DNA from: Flavobacteriaceae bacterium
GTDB taxonomy: Bacteria; Bacteroidota; Bacteroidia; Flavobacteriales; Flavobacteriaceae
Reading direction: 5' to 3'
Length of the DNA stretch: 27,771 bases
Assembly (NCBI GenBank): GCA_023700885.1
Contig: JAMPYA010000006.1
Coordinates: 1-27,771, forward strand
Shown here: piece after piece, positions 17,428-25,672 of the stretch
How positions within the stretch are numbered: the first letter of the stretch is position 1
Layout: each line of letters begins with the position of its first letter
Notes under the pieces: model-generated
Seen by the model: the letters and a program-made list of their open reading frames with translations, nothing else
The model's database searches: none
Told to the model about the DNA's origin: nothing
Position numbers and translations under genes: made by a program

Positions 17428-18702
17428 ATGTTACAAGTTGCATTCATTAGAGAAAACAAAGAACTAGTTTTAAAAGGTTTGGAAAAACGCCATTTTAAGG
17501 ATGCGGAAATGTTAATTGATAAAATTATTGCTACTGATGAAACTAGAAGAGCTAAACAATCAGAACTAGATGCTGTATTAGCCGAATCAAATACCTTGTC
17601 AAAAGAAATTGGACAATTTATGAAATCTGGACAACATCAAAAAGCAGCAATCATTAAGCAAAAAACGGTTCAGTTAAGAGCGCAATCTAAGGTATTAACC
17701 GACGCTTTAAACGACGTATCAAACGCTTTGAATGAACTGCTTTATTTAGTTCCTAATATTCCATCAGAAAAAGTTCCATTTGGAAAAACTCCCGAAGATA
17801 ATGAAGTGGTTTTTGAACAGGGAGAAATTCCAACATTACACAAAAATGCTATTCCGCATTGGGAATTAGCAAAAAAATATGACATTATCGATTTTGATTT
17901 AGGCAATAAAATAACAGGTGCAGGTTTCCCGGTGTATAAAGGAAAAGGAGCACGGTTACAACGCGCTCTTATCAATTATTTTATCGATAAAAATGCTGCT
18001 GCCGGTTATATAGAAATTCTTCCACCGTTTGTAGTAAACGAAGCTTCTGGTTTTGGAACCGGACAATTACCAGACAAAGAAGGACAGATGTATCGTTGCG
18101 AAGTTGATAATTTATATTTGATTCCAACGGCTGAGGTGCCTGTTACCAATTTATACCGCGATGTGCTGTTAAAAGAAAGTGATTTACCTGTTTTAAACAC
18201 TGCTTACACTCCGTGTTTTAGACGTGAAGCAGGTTCGTATGGTGCTCATGTTAGAGGTTTAAACAGACTGCATCAGTTTGATAAAGTAGAAATTGTACGC
18301 ATTGAAAAACCTGAAAATTCATACGCTGCTTTAGAAGAAATGGTAGCACATGTAAAAGATATTTTAAATGAATTGAAATTGCCTTACCGAATTCTAAAAT
18401 TATGTGGTGGTGATATGGGTTTTACCTCGGCACTTACTTATGATTTTGAAGTATTTTCTACCGCGCAAGACAAATGGTTAGAAATTAGTTCTGTTTCCAA
18501 TTTTGAAACCTTTCAGGCAAACAGATTAAAACTCCGTTTTAAAAATAGCGAAGGTAAAAACGAATTAGCGCATACACTAAATGGTAGTTCGCTGGCATTA
18601 CCACGTGTTTTAGCCGGTTTATTAGAAAATTATCAAACGGAAGATGGCATCAAAATTCCGGAAGTTTTAATTCCGTATTGCGGATTTGAAATGATTTCAT
18701 AG
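17428..18702 (+). CDS. serS: seryl-tRNA synthetase
   Basis: Class II synthetase that charges tRNA-Ser (and tRNA-Sec where present). The 424-residue product has an N-terminal coiled-coil arm (about 27-110, with ESNTLSKEIGQFMKSGQ and QLRAQSKVLTDALNDVSNALNELL) and a catalytic core with TAEVPVTNLYRD, motif 2 (FRREAGSYGAHVRGLNRLHQF) and motif 3 near the end (LNGSSLALPRVLAGLLENYQ). It lies 22 nt after ribF. A short heptamer repeat tract begins just after its stop codon. Confidence 0.97.
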   Translation: MLQVAFIRENKELVLKGLEKRHFKDAEMLIDKIIATDETRRAKQSELDAVLAESNTLSKEIGQFMKSGQHQKAAIIKQKTVQLRAQSKVLTDALNDVSNALNELLYLVPNIPSEKVPFGKTPEDNEVVFEQGEIPTLHKNAIPHWELAKKYDIIDFDLGNKITGAGFPVYKGKGARLQRALINYFIDKNAAAGYIEILPPFVVNEASGFGTGQLPDKEGQMYRCEVDNLYLIPTAEVPVTNLYRDVLLKESDLPVLNTAYTPCFRREAGSYGAHVRGLNRLHQFDKVEIVRIEKPENSYAALEEMVAHVKDILNELKLPYRILKLCGGDMGFTSALTYDFEVFSTAQDKWLEISSVSNFETFQANRLKLRFKNSEGKNELAHTLNGSSLALPRVLAGLLENYQTEDGIKIPEVLIPYCGFEMIS

Positions 18703-18708
18703 AATTGA

Positions 18709-18750
18709 GATAAAAGATAAAAGATAAAAGACAAAAGACAAAAGACAAAA
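18709..18750. repeat. 7-bp tandem repeat, GA(T/C)AAAA x6
   Basis: Three copies of GATAAAA followed by three of GACAAAA, ending in GAAAAG, just downstream of serS and about 90 nt upstream of the DUF4286 gene. Confidence 0.9.
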
Positions 18751-18840
18751 GAAAAGTACAATTAAAAATTATTAAACCTAATCACCATTAATCAAGAAAG
18801 TTTAAACGTCTTTAATCTTTGATCTATTTAAAAATAAACC

Positions 18841-19155
18841 ATGTTTATATACAACATCACTTTTAACATTGAAGAAACCATTCAACAAGAATGGCTTGCT
18901 TGGATGAATCAATTTTTTGAAGAAAATGTTTCTTTTGGAAATTTTAATTCTGCCAACATTCATCAAGTAATGATTCAAGAAGAAATGGGTGGTGTTACCT
19001 TTGCAGTACAATTTAATATGCCAACTAAAGAAATATTAGAACAATTTCAACTTAAAGAATTAACTTTATTACAAACTCAATTACAACAGAAGTTTAACGG
19101 GAAATATGTTTTTTTTCATACCGAGTTAAAAGTAGTTTCTCAATTCCAACCATAG
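18841..19155 (+). CDS. DUF4286 family protein
   Basis: A 104-residue protein of unknown function that I match to DUF4286. The sequence begins MFIYNITFNIEETIQQEWLAWMN and contains the segment ANIHQVMIQEEMGGVTFAVQFNM, consistent with a small alpha/beta (ferredoxin-like) fold. No signal peptide or membrane segment is visible. It lies 18 nt upstream of rsmA, a neighbourhood I recall from other Flavobacteriia, so a role linked to ribosome assembly is possible but unproven. Confidence 0.8.
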   Translation: MFIYNITFNIEETIQQEWLAWMNQFFEENVSFGNFNSANIHQVMIQEEMGGVTFAVQFNMPTKEILEQFQLKELTLLQTQLQQKFNGKYVFFHTELKVVSQFQP

Positions 19156-19173
19156 AATTTTAAAATATCAATC

Positions 19174-19950
19174 ATGAGTGTACGAGCAAAAAAACATCTG
19201 GGACAACATTTTTTAAAAGATGAAACAATTGCTAGTCAAATTGCAGATTCATTGGTTGGAGACGGATATAAAACGGTGTTAGAAATTGGTCCCGGAATGG
19301 GCGTTTTAACCAAGTATTTACTTCAGAAAAAATTTGAAACGCATGTAATAGAAATCGATAAAGAATCGGTTGAATATCTTAAAGCGCATTATTTAAATTT
19401 GGCAAACAGAATTATTGAAGCCGATTTCTTAAAAATAAATATTGCTGAATATTTCCCCAATCAACAAATAGCAATAATCGGTAATTTTCCTTACAATATT
19501 TCATCACAAATAGTTTTTAAAACACTAGAAAACAGACATCTTATACCAGAATTTAGCGGCATGTTTCAAAAAGAAGTTGGAGAGCGCATTGCAGAAAAAG
19601 AAGGGAGTAAAACCTATGGTATTTTATCGGTCTTAACCCAAGCTTTTTATGATGTAACTTATCTTTTCACAGTAGAACCAACAGTTTTTGATCCGCCGCC
19701 AAAAGTACAATCAGGAGTTATTCATCTCAAAAGAAAAGTACATTACGAATTGCCAGTTAATGAAAAACTGTTTTATAATGTGGTAAAAACAGCCTTCAAT
19801 CAGAGACGAAAAACATTACGCAATAGTTTAAAATCGTTAAATTTATCTGATAAGTTGAGAGAAGATGCTATTTTTGCGTTACGACCGGAACAATTAAGTG
19901 TAGCTCAATTTATAGAACTAACTGCTAAAATAGAAAACGATATCGTTTAA
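19174..19950 (+). CDS. rsmA: 16S rRNA (adenine-N6,N6)-dimethyltransferase
   Basis: Dimethylates the two adjacent adenines in the 3' terminal helix of 16S rRNA (KsgA). The 258-residue product starts VRAKKHLGQHFLKD, the family N-terminal signature; the SAM-binding motif I LEIGPGMG is at 36-43, and the adenine-site motif IV reads NFPY at 104-107 (most often NLPY), in GNFPYNISSQIVFK. The C-terminal segment FNQRRKTLRNSLK is also typical. It lies in a probable operon with the DUF4286 gene (18 nt upstream) and mgtE (51 nt downstream). Confidence 0.96.
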   Translation: MSVRAKKHLGQHFLKDETIASQIADSLVGDGYKTVLEIGPGMGVLTKYLLQKKFETHVIEIDKESVEYLKAHYLNLANRIIEADFLKINIAEYFPNQQIAIIGNFPYNISSQIVFKTLENRHLIPEFSGMFQKEVGERIAEKEGSKTYGILSVLTQAFYDVTYLFTVEPTVFDPPPKVQSGVIHLKRKVHYELPVNEKLFYNVVKTAFNQRRKTLRNSLKSLNLSDKLREDAIFALRPEQLSVAQFIELTAKIENDIV

Positions 19951-20001
19951 ATTTTTTCATTGTTCATTAAACTTTTTGTTAATCCTTTAAAAATAAGACT
20001 T

Positions 20002-21354
20002 ATGGCCTTTCAATATAGTCAAGAATTACTTAACCAAGTTTCTTCACTCATTCAGCAAAATGATGAACAAGGTATTGTTGATTTATTAAAGGATTTACAT
20101 TATGCTGATATCGCAGAAATACTTGATGAGCTTAACGCTTACGAAGCAACCTATGTTTTTAACAGTTTAGATTCTGAAATCACTTCTGAAATACTATTAG
20201 AGGTTGATGAAGATGTTCGTGAAAAGATTTTGAGAAGTTTATCAGCAAAAGAAATTGCTGATGAATTGATTGAATTAGATACCGATGATGCCACAGATAT
20301 TATTTCTGAACTCTCTGATGAAAGAATGAAAGAAGTAATCTCAGAAATTGACGATGATGAGCACGCTAAAGACATTGTAGAGCTTTTGCGTTATGACGAG
20401 GATTCTGCAGGTGGTTTAATGGCAAAAGAATTAGTAAAAGTTAACGAAAACTGGAATGTTTTAACGTGTATTAAAGAAATGCGAGCACAGGCTGAAGAAG
20501 TTACACGTGTCCATTCTATTTATGTAGTTGATGACAATGACAAACTTAAAGGCCGATTATCCTTAAAAGATTTATTGACTACCTCAGCTCGAACTCCAAT
20601 TAAAGATATCTATATACCAAAAGTAGATTTTGTAAGTGTTGATGAAGATGCCGAAGAAGTAGCCAAAATAATGCGTAAATACGACTTAGAAGCCATTCCG
20701 GTTGTAGATGAATTAGGCCGTTTGGTAGGTAGAATTACCATTGATGACATTGTTGATGTTATTACCGAAGAGGCTGAAAAAGATTACCAATTGGCAGCAG
20801 GTATCTCGCAAGATGTGGAAGCTGATGATACTATTTGGGAACTGACAAAAGCAAGATTACCCTGGTTAATTTTAGCGCTGTTTGGAGGATTTATAAGTGT
20901 TTCTATATTAGGCGGATTTCAAGAAGCATTACAAAATCATAAAGAATTGTTCTTTTTTACACCACTTATTGCAGCAATGGCAGGGAATGTTGGAGTACAA
21001 TCATCCGCCATTATTGTTCAAGGTTTGGCCAATGATAGTTTAAAAGGTTCATTATGGAAAAGGCTTTTAAAAGAATTATCACTAAGTCTATTCAACGGTT
21101 TGGTATTAGCATTTATACTGATGTCTGCCGGAATGTATTTTTTGGGATTTGACTTAAAATTTGGGCTTACCATTGCAACATCTCTTATTTCTGTAATTAT
21201 AATAGCATCACTTGTAGGTACTTTTATTCCAATTGTTTTAGATAAAAGAGGAATTGACCCTGCTTTGGCAACAGGTCCTTTTATCACTACCAGTAATGAT
21301 ATTTTCGGAATTTTAATTTATTTCTGGATTGCTAAAATGATGCTCGGTTTTTAA
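20002..21354 (+). CDS. mgtE: magnesium transporter MgtE
   Basis: Mg2+-gated inner-membrane channel. Started at ATG 20002 the product has 450 residues: an acidic helical MgtE N domain (about 15-125, with repeated DEL/DD patterns such as LLEVDEDVREKI and EISEIDDDEHAKDIV), two CBS domains (about 130-255, with VHSIYVVDDNDKLKGRLSL and YDLEAIPVVDELGRLVGRIT), the plug helix, and five membrane segments (about 280-450) with PLIAAMAGNVGVQSSAIIVQG, the conserved pore region. A longer ORF from TTG 19960 exists, but its extra residues do not fit the family. Its stop codon overlaps that of the convergent RNA methyltransferase. Confidence 0.95.
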   Translation: MAFQYSQELLNQVSSLIQQNDEQGIVDLLKDLHYADIAEILDELNAYEATYVFNSLDSEITSEILLEVDEDVREKILRSLSAKEIADELIELDTDDATDIISELSDERMKEVISEIDDDEHAKDIVELLRYDEDSAGGLMAKELVKVNENWNVLTCIKEMRAQAEEVTRVHSIYVVDDNDKLKGRLSLKDLLTTSARTPIKDIYIPKVDFVSVDEDAEEVAKIMRKYDLEAIPVVDELGRLVGRITIDDIVDVITEEAEKDYQLAAGISQDVEADDTIWELTKARLPWLILALFGGFISVSILGGFQEALQNHKELFFFTPLIAAMAGNVGVQSSAIIVQGLANDSLKGSLWKRLLKELSLSLFNGLVLAFILMSAGMYFLGFDLKFGLTIATSLISVIIIASLVGTFIPIVLDKRGIDPALATGPFITTSNDIFGILIYFWIAKMMLGF

Positions 21355-21884
21355 CCCAATTTCATCTTCTTAAACAAATCCCACAAAACAACACCCACTG
21401 AAACCGAAATATTCAACGAATGTTTAGTGCCAAATTGTGGTATTTCTATAACCGCATCGCATAAATTAACAGCGGTTTGTTGTACGCCTTTTACTTCGTT
21501 GCCAAAAATAATAGCCAATTTTTCGCCTTTATCAACTTTAAAATCTTGTAACATAACACTGTTTTCGGCCTGTTCAATAGCCACTACTTTAATGTTTAAA
21601 TCTTTTAATTTTTGAATAAGCGTTACCACATCTGCTGCATATTCCCAAGCAACAGATTCGGTACTTCCCAAGGCTGTTTTATGAATTTCTTTGTTAGGCG
21701 GAGTAGCGGTGATGCCACATAAATAAATCTTTTCAATCAAAAAAGCATCACTGGTTCTGAACACCGAACCCACATTGTTTAAACTGCGTATATCATCTAA
21801 AATAACAATCAACGGAATTTTAGTTTCCTGTTTAAATTCATCAACGGTAAGTCTAACAAGTTCGCTGTTTTTTAATTTTCTCAT
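21351..21884 (-). CDS. SpoU/TrmH family RNA 2'-O-methyltransferase
   Basis: Knotted SAM-dependent RNA methyltransferase. The 177-residue product shows all three SpoU motifs: DDIRSLNNVGSVFRTSDA (with the catalytic Asn and Arg, about 31-48), IIFGNEVKGV (about 129-138), and IEIPQFGTKHSLNISVSVGVVLWDL (about 146-170). It is short, without the N-terminal L30-like substrate-binding domain of RlmB-type enzymes, so a tRNA target (TrmH/TrmL-like) is plausible but not proven. It converges on mgtE, the two stops sharing the tetranucleotide TTAA at 21351-21354, and is divergent from mutS. Confidence 0.88.
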   Translation of the reverse strand: MRKLKNSELVRLTVDEFKQETKIPLIVILDDIRSLNNVGSVFRTSDAFLIEKIYLCGITATPPNKEIHKTALGSTESVAWEYAADVVTLIQKLKDLNIKVVAIEQAENSVMLQDFKVDKGEKLAIIFGNEVKGVQQTAVNLCDAVIEIPQFGTKHSLNISVSVGVVLWDLFKKMKLG

Positions 21885-21894
21885 TTATTAGTAT

Positions 21895-21943
21895 TTGGCT
21901 TTTGGCCATTGGCTTTTCGATATTGGCTATTGGCTACTGGCTA
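21895..21943. repeat. degenerate 7-bp TTGGCTA repeat tract
   Basis: TTGGC recurs with a period of about 7 nt; the right part is three adjacent heptamers TTGGCTA, TTGGCTA, CTGGCTA (21923-21943). It lies 11 nt upstream of the RNA methyltransferase start. Confidence 0.75.
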
Positions 21944-21958
21944 TTTCCTGTAAAAATT

Positions 21959-22054
21959 TCAATCATTCAATCATTCAATCATTCAATCTTTCAATCATTC
22001 AATCTTTCAATCATTCAATCATTCAATCATTCAATTATTCAATTTTTCAATCTT
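21959..22054. repeat. 8-bp tandem repeat, TCAATCAT x12, upstream of mutS
   Basis: Twelve consecutive 8-mers: most are TCAATCAT, with variants TCAATCTT, TCAATTAT and TCAATTTT, the last units being most degraded. The tract ends 21 nt before the mutS -7-like element. Confidence 0.95.
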
Positions 22055-22075
22055 TTAATTTTTAAATATTAACAG

Positions 22076-22083
22076 TACCTTCG
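22076..22083 (+). promoter_or_regulatory. mutS -7-like element
   Basis: TACCTTCG differs from TAnnTTTG at one position and lies 24 nt before the mutS TTG start. The expected -33 position falls at the end of the octamer tract. Confidence 0.35.
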
Positions 22084-22107
22084 CAAAACTAACTTAAAAA
22101 AATTAAA

Positions 22108-24714
22108 TTGACTGCAAAATTGGAGAAAGTAACGCCCTTAATGAAACAGTACAACAGCATCAAAGCTAAGTATCCCGATGCTATGTTGTTGTTTCGTGTA
22201 GGCGATTTTTACGAAACTTTTGGCGAAGATGCCAAAAAAGCAGCTCAAATTTTAGGCATTGTTTTAACCAAACGTGGTGCCGGCAGCGATTCTGAAACAG
22301 CGCTGGCGGGTTTCCCACATCATTCTGTTAACACCTATTTACCCAAGTTAGTGAAAGCGGGACTTCGAGTGGCTATTTGCGACCAGTTGGAAGATCCGAA
22401 AATGACTAAAACCATTGTTAAACGCGGTGTTACAGAACTTATTACTCCGGGAGTTTCTTTAAACGATGAAGTTTTAAATGCTAAAACCAACAACTTTTTG
22501 GCTGCCATTCATTTTGGTAAAAAACAACTCGGAATTTCTTTTGTTGATATTTCTACCGGCGAGTTTTTAACTGCTCAAGGTTCACTAGCTTATATCGATA
22601 AATTATTACAAAACTTCAATCCAAGTGAAGTCTTAATTCAAAAACAACATAAACTCGAATTTCAACAATCGTTTTCAAACCGATTTAACAATTTTTATTT
22701 GGACGATTGGGCTTTTCAATATGATTACGCTTTTGAAACCTTGACCAAGCACTTTAAAGTTAACTCTTTAAAAGGATTTGGAATTGAAGATTTAGAGGAC
22801 GGGATTACCGCTTGTGGTGCTATTTTTTATTATTTATCAGAAACACAACACCATCAACTGCCCCATATTGTCAATATCAATCGAATTGTTGAAGATGAGT
22901 TTTTATGGATGGATCGATTTACGATTCGTAACTTAGAATTGTTAAATTCCAATTCCTTAAATGGTGTTTCGTTATTAAATATTATCGACCAAACCATCTC
23001 ACCCATGGGTGGAAGATTATTAAAACGATGGTTGAGTTTCCCGCTGAAAAGCATCGATAAAATTAAATCAAGACAAGAAATTGTAAAATATTTGGTAGAT
23101 GATAAAATATCACATCAATTAGTTACCAATCAAATCAAACAAATAAGCGATTTAGAACGATTAATTTCTAAAGTTGCTACCTTAAAAATATCGCCCAAAG
23201 AAATCAATTACCTTAAAACCTCATTAGACGCTATCATCCCCATAAAAAATTGGGCCAGTCAATCTAAAAATGAAACGGTTCAAAGTATAGGAAATCATTT
23301 AAATGATTGTGTTGAAATACGTCGTAAAATTGAACTTGTTATAAATGAAAATGCTCCGGTTAATATCAATAAAGGCAATGCCATTGCTGAGGGAGTTTCT
23401 GAAGAATTAGATGATTTGCGACATATTGCTACCAAAGGAAAAGATTATTTAGACGGAATTGTAAACAGAGAAATTGAACGCACTCAAATTGCATCACTTA
23501 AAATCTCTTTTAACAATGTTTTTGGTTATTATATCGAAGTTCGGAATACGCATAAAGACAAAGTTCCGGCAGATTGGATTAGGAAACAAACTTTGGTGAG
23601 TGCAGAACGCTATATTACCGAAGAGTTAAAAGAATATGAAGCCAAAATTTTAGGAGCTGAAGAAAAAATTCAGCAATTAGAGTTGGAATTGTTTCATAAG
23701 TTAGTACAAGATATTATTCCTTTTATTCAGCCAATTCAAATCAACGCTAATCTTATAGCTCAGTTAGATTGTTTTGCCTCTTTTGCCCAAACAGCCATTT
23801 CAAATAATTATGTTAGGCCAACTGTTGATGAAAGTTTGGAAATTGAAATTAAAAACGGACGCCATCCTGTAATTGAAAAACAACTTCCGATTGACTCACC
23901 CTATATCGCTAATGATTTAGTATTGAATCCACATCAGCAACAAATTATTATGATTACCGGTCCTAATATGAGTGGTAAATCGGCTATTTTACGACAAACT
24001 GCATTAATTACATTGTTAGCCCAAATTGGTAGTTATGTTCCGGCACAACAAGCAAAAATTGGAATGGTCGATAAAATATTTGTGCGCGTTGGCGCCAGTG
24101 ACAATATTTCTATGGGCGAATCTACTTTTATGGTAGAAATGAATGAAACTGCAAGCATTCTGAATAATCTTAGCGAACGAAGTTTAATTTTATTGGATGA
24201 GATTGGTCGCGGAACCAGCACCTATGACGGCATTTCTATTGCTTGGGCTATTGCCGAATATATTCATGAACATCCCACAAAAGCTAAAACACTTTTTGCT
24301 ACTCATTACCACGAACTCAATGAAATGACCGCTATTTTTGAGCGGATTAAAAATTTTAATATTACTGTAAAAGAAGTAAAAGACACCATTATTTTTCTTC
24401 GAAAATTAGTTGCCGGAGGCAGTGACCACAGTTTCGGAATTCACGTAGCTAAATTGGCAGGAATGCCCACTCCGGTTATTCATCGTGCTGAAAAAATGAT
24501 GAAAAAATTAGAGAAATCACATGCTTCAGACGATGTTAAAAAAATCATCCAAAAGTCAAATGAAGAAGAACTACAGTTGAGTTTCTTTCAATTGGATGAT
24601 CCACTTTTAGAATCGATTAGAGATGAAATACTCTCTACTAATATTGACACATTAACACCTATTGAAGCTTTGATGAAACTGAATGAAATAAAAAGGATGT
24701 TGTTGAAAAAGTAA
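22108..24714 (+). CDS. mutS: DNA mismatch repair protein MutS
   Basis: Recognises mismatches and starts methyl-independent or MutL-dependent repair. The 868-residue product has the mismatch-wedge motif F-Y-E at 34-36 (RVGDFYETFG), connector, lever and clamp regions, and the C-terminal ABC-type ATPase with Walker A GPNMSGKS at 618-625, Walker B DEIGRGTSTYDG and the FATHYHEL segment. Length is normal. The start is TTG 22108: a TAA lies six codons upstream in frame, and the next in-frame ATG (22141) would remove the first 11 residues, some of which precede the conserved TPLMKQY segment. The upstream region holds an octamer repeat tract. A short gap leads to tatA, whose promoter overlaps the mutS 3' end. 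Confidence 0.96.
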   Translation: MTAKLEKVTPLMKQYNSIKAKYPDAMLLFRVGDFYETFGEDAKKAAQILGIVLTKRGAGSDSETALAGFPHHSVNTYLPKLVKAGLRVAICDQLEDPKMTKTIVKRGVTELITPGVSLNDEVLNAKTNNFLAAIHFGKKQLGISFVDISTGEFLTAQGSLAYIDKLLQNFNPSEVLIQKQHKLEFQQSFSNRFNNFYLDDWAFQYDYAFETLTKHFKVNSLKGFGIEDLEDGITACGAIFYYLSETQHHQLPHIVNINRIVEDEFLWMDRFTIRNLELLNSNSLNGVSLLNIIDQTISPMGGRLLKRWLSFPLKSIDKIKSRQEIVKYLVDDKISHQLVTNQIKQISDLERLISKVATLKISPKEINYLKTSLDAIIPIKNWASQSKNETVQSIGNHLNDCVEIRRKIELVINENAPVNINKGNAIAEGVSEELDDLRHIATKGKDYLDGIVNREIERTQIASLKISFNNVFGYYIEVRNTHKDKVPADWIRKQTLVSAERYITEELKEYEAKILGAEEKIQQLELELFHKLVQDIIPFIQPIQINANLIAQLDCFASFAQTAISNNYVRPTVDESLEIEIKNGRHPVIEKQLPIDSPYIANDLVLNPHQQQIIMITGPNMSGKSAILRQTALITLLAQIGSYVPAQQAKIGMVDKIFVRVGASDNISMGESTFMVEMNETASILNNLSERSLILLDEIGRGTSTYDGISIAWAIAEYIHEHPTKAKTLFATHYHELNEMTAIFERIKNFNITVKEVKDTIIFLRKLVAGGSDHSFGIHVAKLAGMPTPVIHRAEKMMKKLEKSHASDDVKKIIQKSNEEELQLSFFQLDDPLLESIRDEILSTNIDTLTPIEALMKLNEIKRMLLKK

Positions 24715-24731
24715 AAAATAGTTTATCTTTG
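24703..24731 (+). promoter_or_regulatory. tatA promoter
   Basis: TTG (24703-24705, or 24700-24702) is followed after 18 (or 21) nt by TATCTTTG (24724-24731), a good Bacteroidota-type promoter overlapping the last codons of mutS. The tatA ATG is 20 nt downstream. Confidence 0.6.
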
Positions 24732-24751
24732 TAGCTTCAAAAATCATTTCA

Positions 24752-25024
24752 ATGTTTCTATTTATCAGTACCGGCGAGATTGCTTTCATCCTATTTATGG
24801 TAGTGATGTTATTTGGAACAGATAAACTTCCGGAAATTGCTCGTGGTCTCGGAAAAGGTATGCGTCAATTACGCGATGCTACTAATGATATTAAAAGAGA
24901 AATTAATGCGAGTGCCAATACCGATTTAAATATCGATAAAGTTGCTAAAATGAAGGACGAAATTCAAAATGCCGTTAAAAAAGAAATTGACGAAATTACA
25001 GGTCCTGTTAAACGCAAATTTTAA
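24752..25024 (+). CDS. tatA: Sec-independent protein translocase subunit TatA/TatE
   Basis: Pore-forming component for export of folded proteins across the inner membrane. The 90-residue product has one N-terminal membrane helix (about 3-21), the FG hinge (LFGTDKLPEIARGLGKGMRQLRDA) starting an amphipathic helix, and a charged C-terminal tail. TatC is not in the window. Its TAA overlaps the ATG of the PAP2 gene by one base (TAATG), so the two are co-translated. Confidence 0.92.
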   Translation: MFLFISTGEIAFILFMVVMLFGTDKLPEIARGLGKGMRQLRDATNDIKREINASANTDLNIDKVAKMKDEIQNAVKKEIDEITGPVKRKF

Positions 25025-25584
25025 TGGAATTTCTTGACTTTATCATCCAACAAGATAAACAACTCCTTGTATATCTTAATAATTTAGGAAATGAATCTTG
25101 GGATACTTTTTGGTTGGCAGTTACCAACAAACGTATCTGGATTCCTTTATTTGCAGTTTTAATTTACTTAATATTCAAGCTTTTTGACACAAAAAAAGGG
25201 TTCGTTCTTTTATTAATTGTAGCTTTATTAATTACATTCACAGATCAATTTACGAATCTATTTAAATATTCTTTTGAACGATTAAGACCGTGCAATGATT
25301 TAACGATAGCAGACCAACTTCGAATTTTAAAACAATCTAACAGTTTTAGTTTTTTTTCAGCCCATGCTGCTAATTCTTTTGGCGTAACTTCATTTTTATT
25401 TTTATTATTGCGGAAGCATTATAAATACCTTGGATTGCTGTTCATTTGGCCATTTTTATTTGCATATAGTCGAGTTTATATAGGAATGCATTTTCCTTCA
25501 GATATTTTTGTGGGAATGATTTTTGGATTGATTTCAGGTTTTATTTTTTATAAAATATCGATTAAAATTCTCAACAGCATTTAA
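25024..25584 (+). CDS. PAP2 family membrane phosphatase
   Basis: Probable lipid or isoprenoid (undecaprenyl) diphosphate phosphatase in the inner membrane. The 186-residue product has five or six membrane segments and the three phosphatase motifs: KYSFERLRP (KxxxxxxRP), SFFSAHAANSF in place of the common PSGH (the catalytic His is kept), and SRVYIGMHFPSD (SRxxxxxHxxxD). It overlaps the tatA stop by one base. The substrate cannot be assigned from sequence. Confidence 0.9.
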   Translation: MEFLDFIIQQDKQLLVYLNNLGNESWDTFWLAVTNKRIWIPLFAVLIYLIFKLFDTKKGFVLLLIVALLITFTDQFTNLFKYSFERLRPCNDLTIADQLRILKQSNSFSFFSAHAANSFGVTSFLFLLLRKHYKYLGLLFIWPFLFAYSRVYIGMHFPSDIFVGMIFGLISGFIFYKISIKILNSI

Positions 25585-25624
25585 TTCAAACTTTTTAGTA
25601 AAAGCATTTATTGTTATTAAGTCT

Positions 25625-25650
25625 GTTTTTAACATTAAAAGATTAAAAAC
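25625..25650. terminator. weak AT-rich hairpin between convergent genes
   Basis: GTTTTTAA (25625-25632) pairs with TTAAAAAC (25643-25650) around a 10-nt loop between the PAP2 and O-methyltransferase stops. It is followed by a short direct repeat AAACTTTAC. Its AT content makes it a weak terminator candidate. Confidence 0.3.
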
Positions 25651-25672
25651 TTTACAAACTTTACAAACTCTT

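Noticed and set aside
19960..20001. Upstream TTG start of mgtE
   Set aside because: The added residues are unlike the MgtE N-terminus; ATG 20002 gives the usual family start.
21895..22054. CRISPR array
   Set aside because: The repeats are 7-8 bp and directly adjacent, with no spacers and no cas genes.
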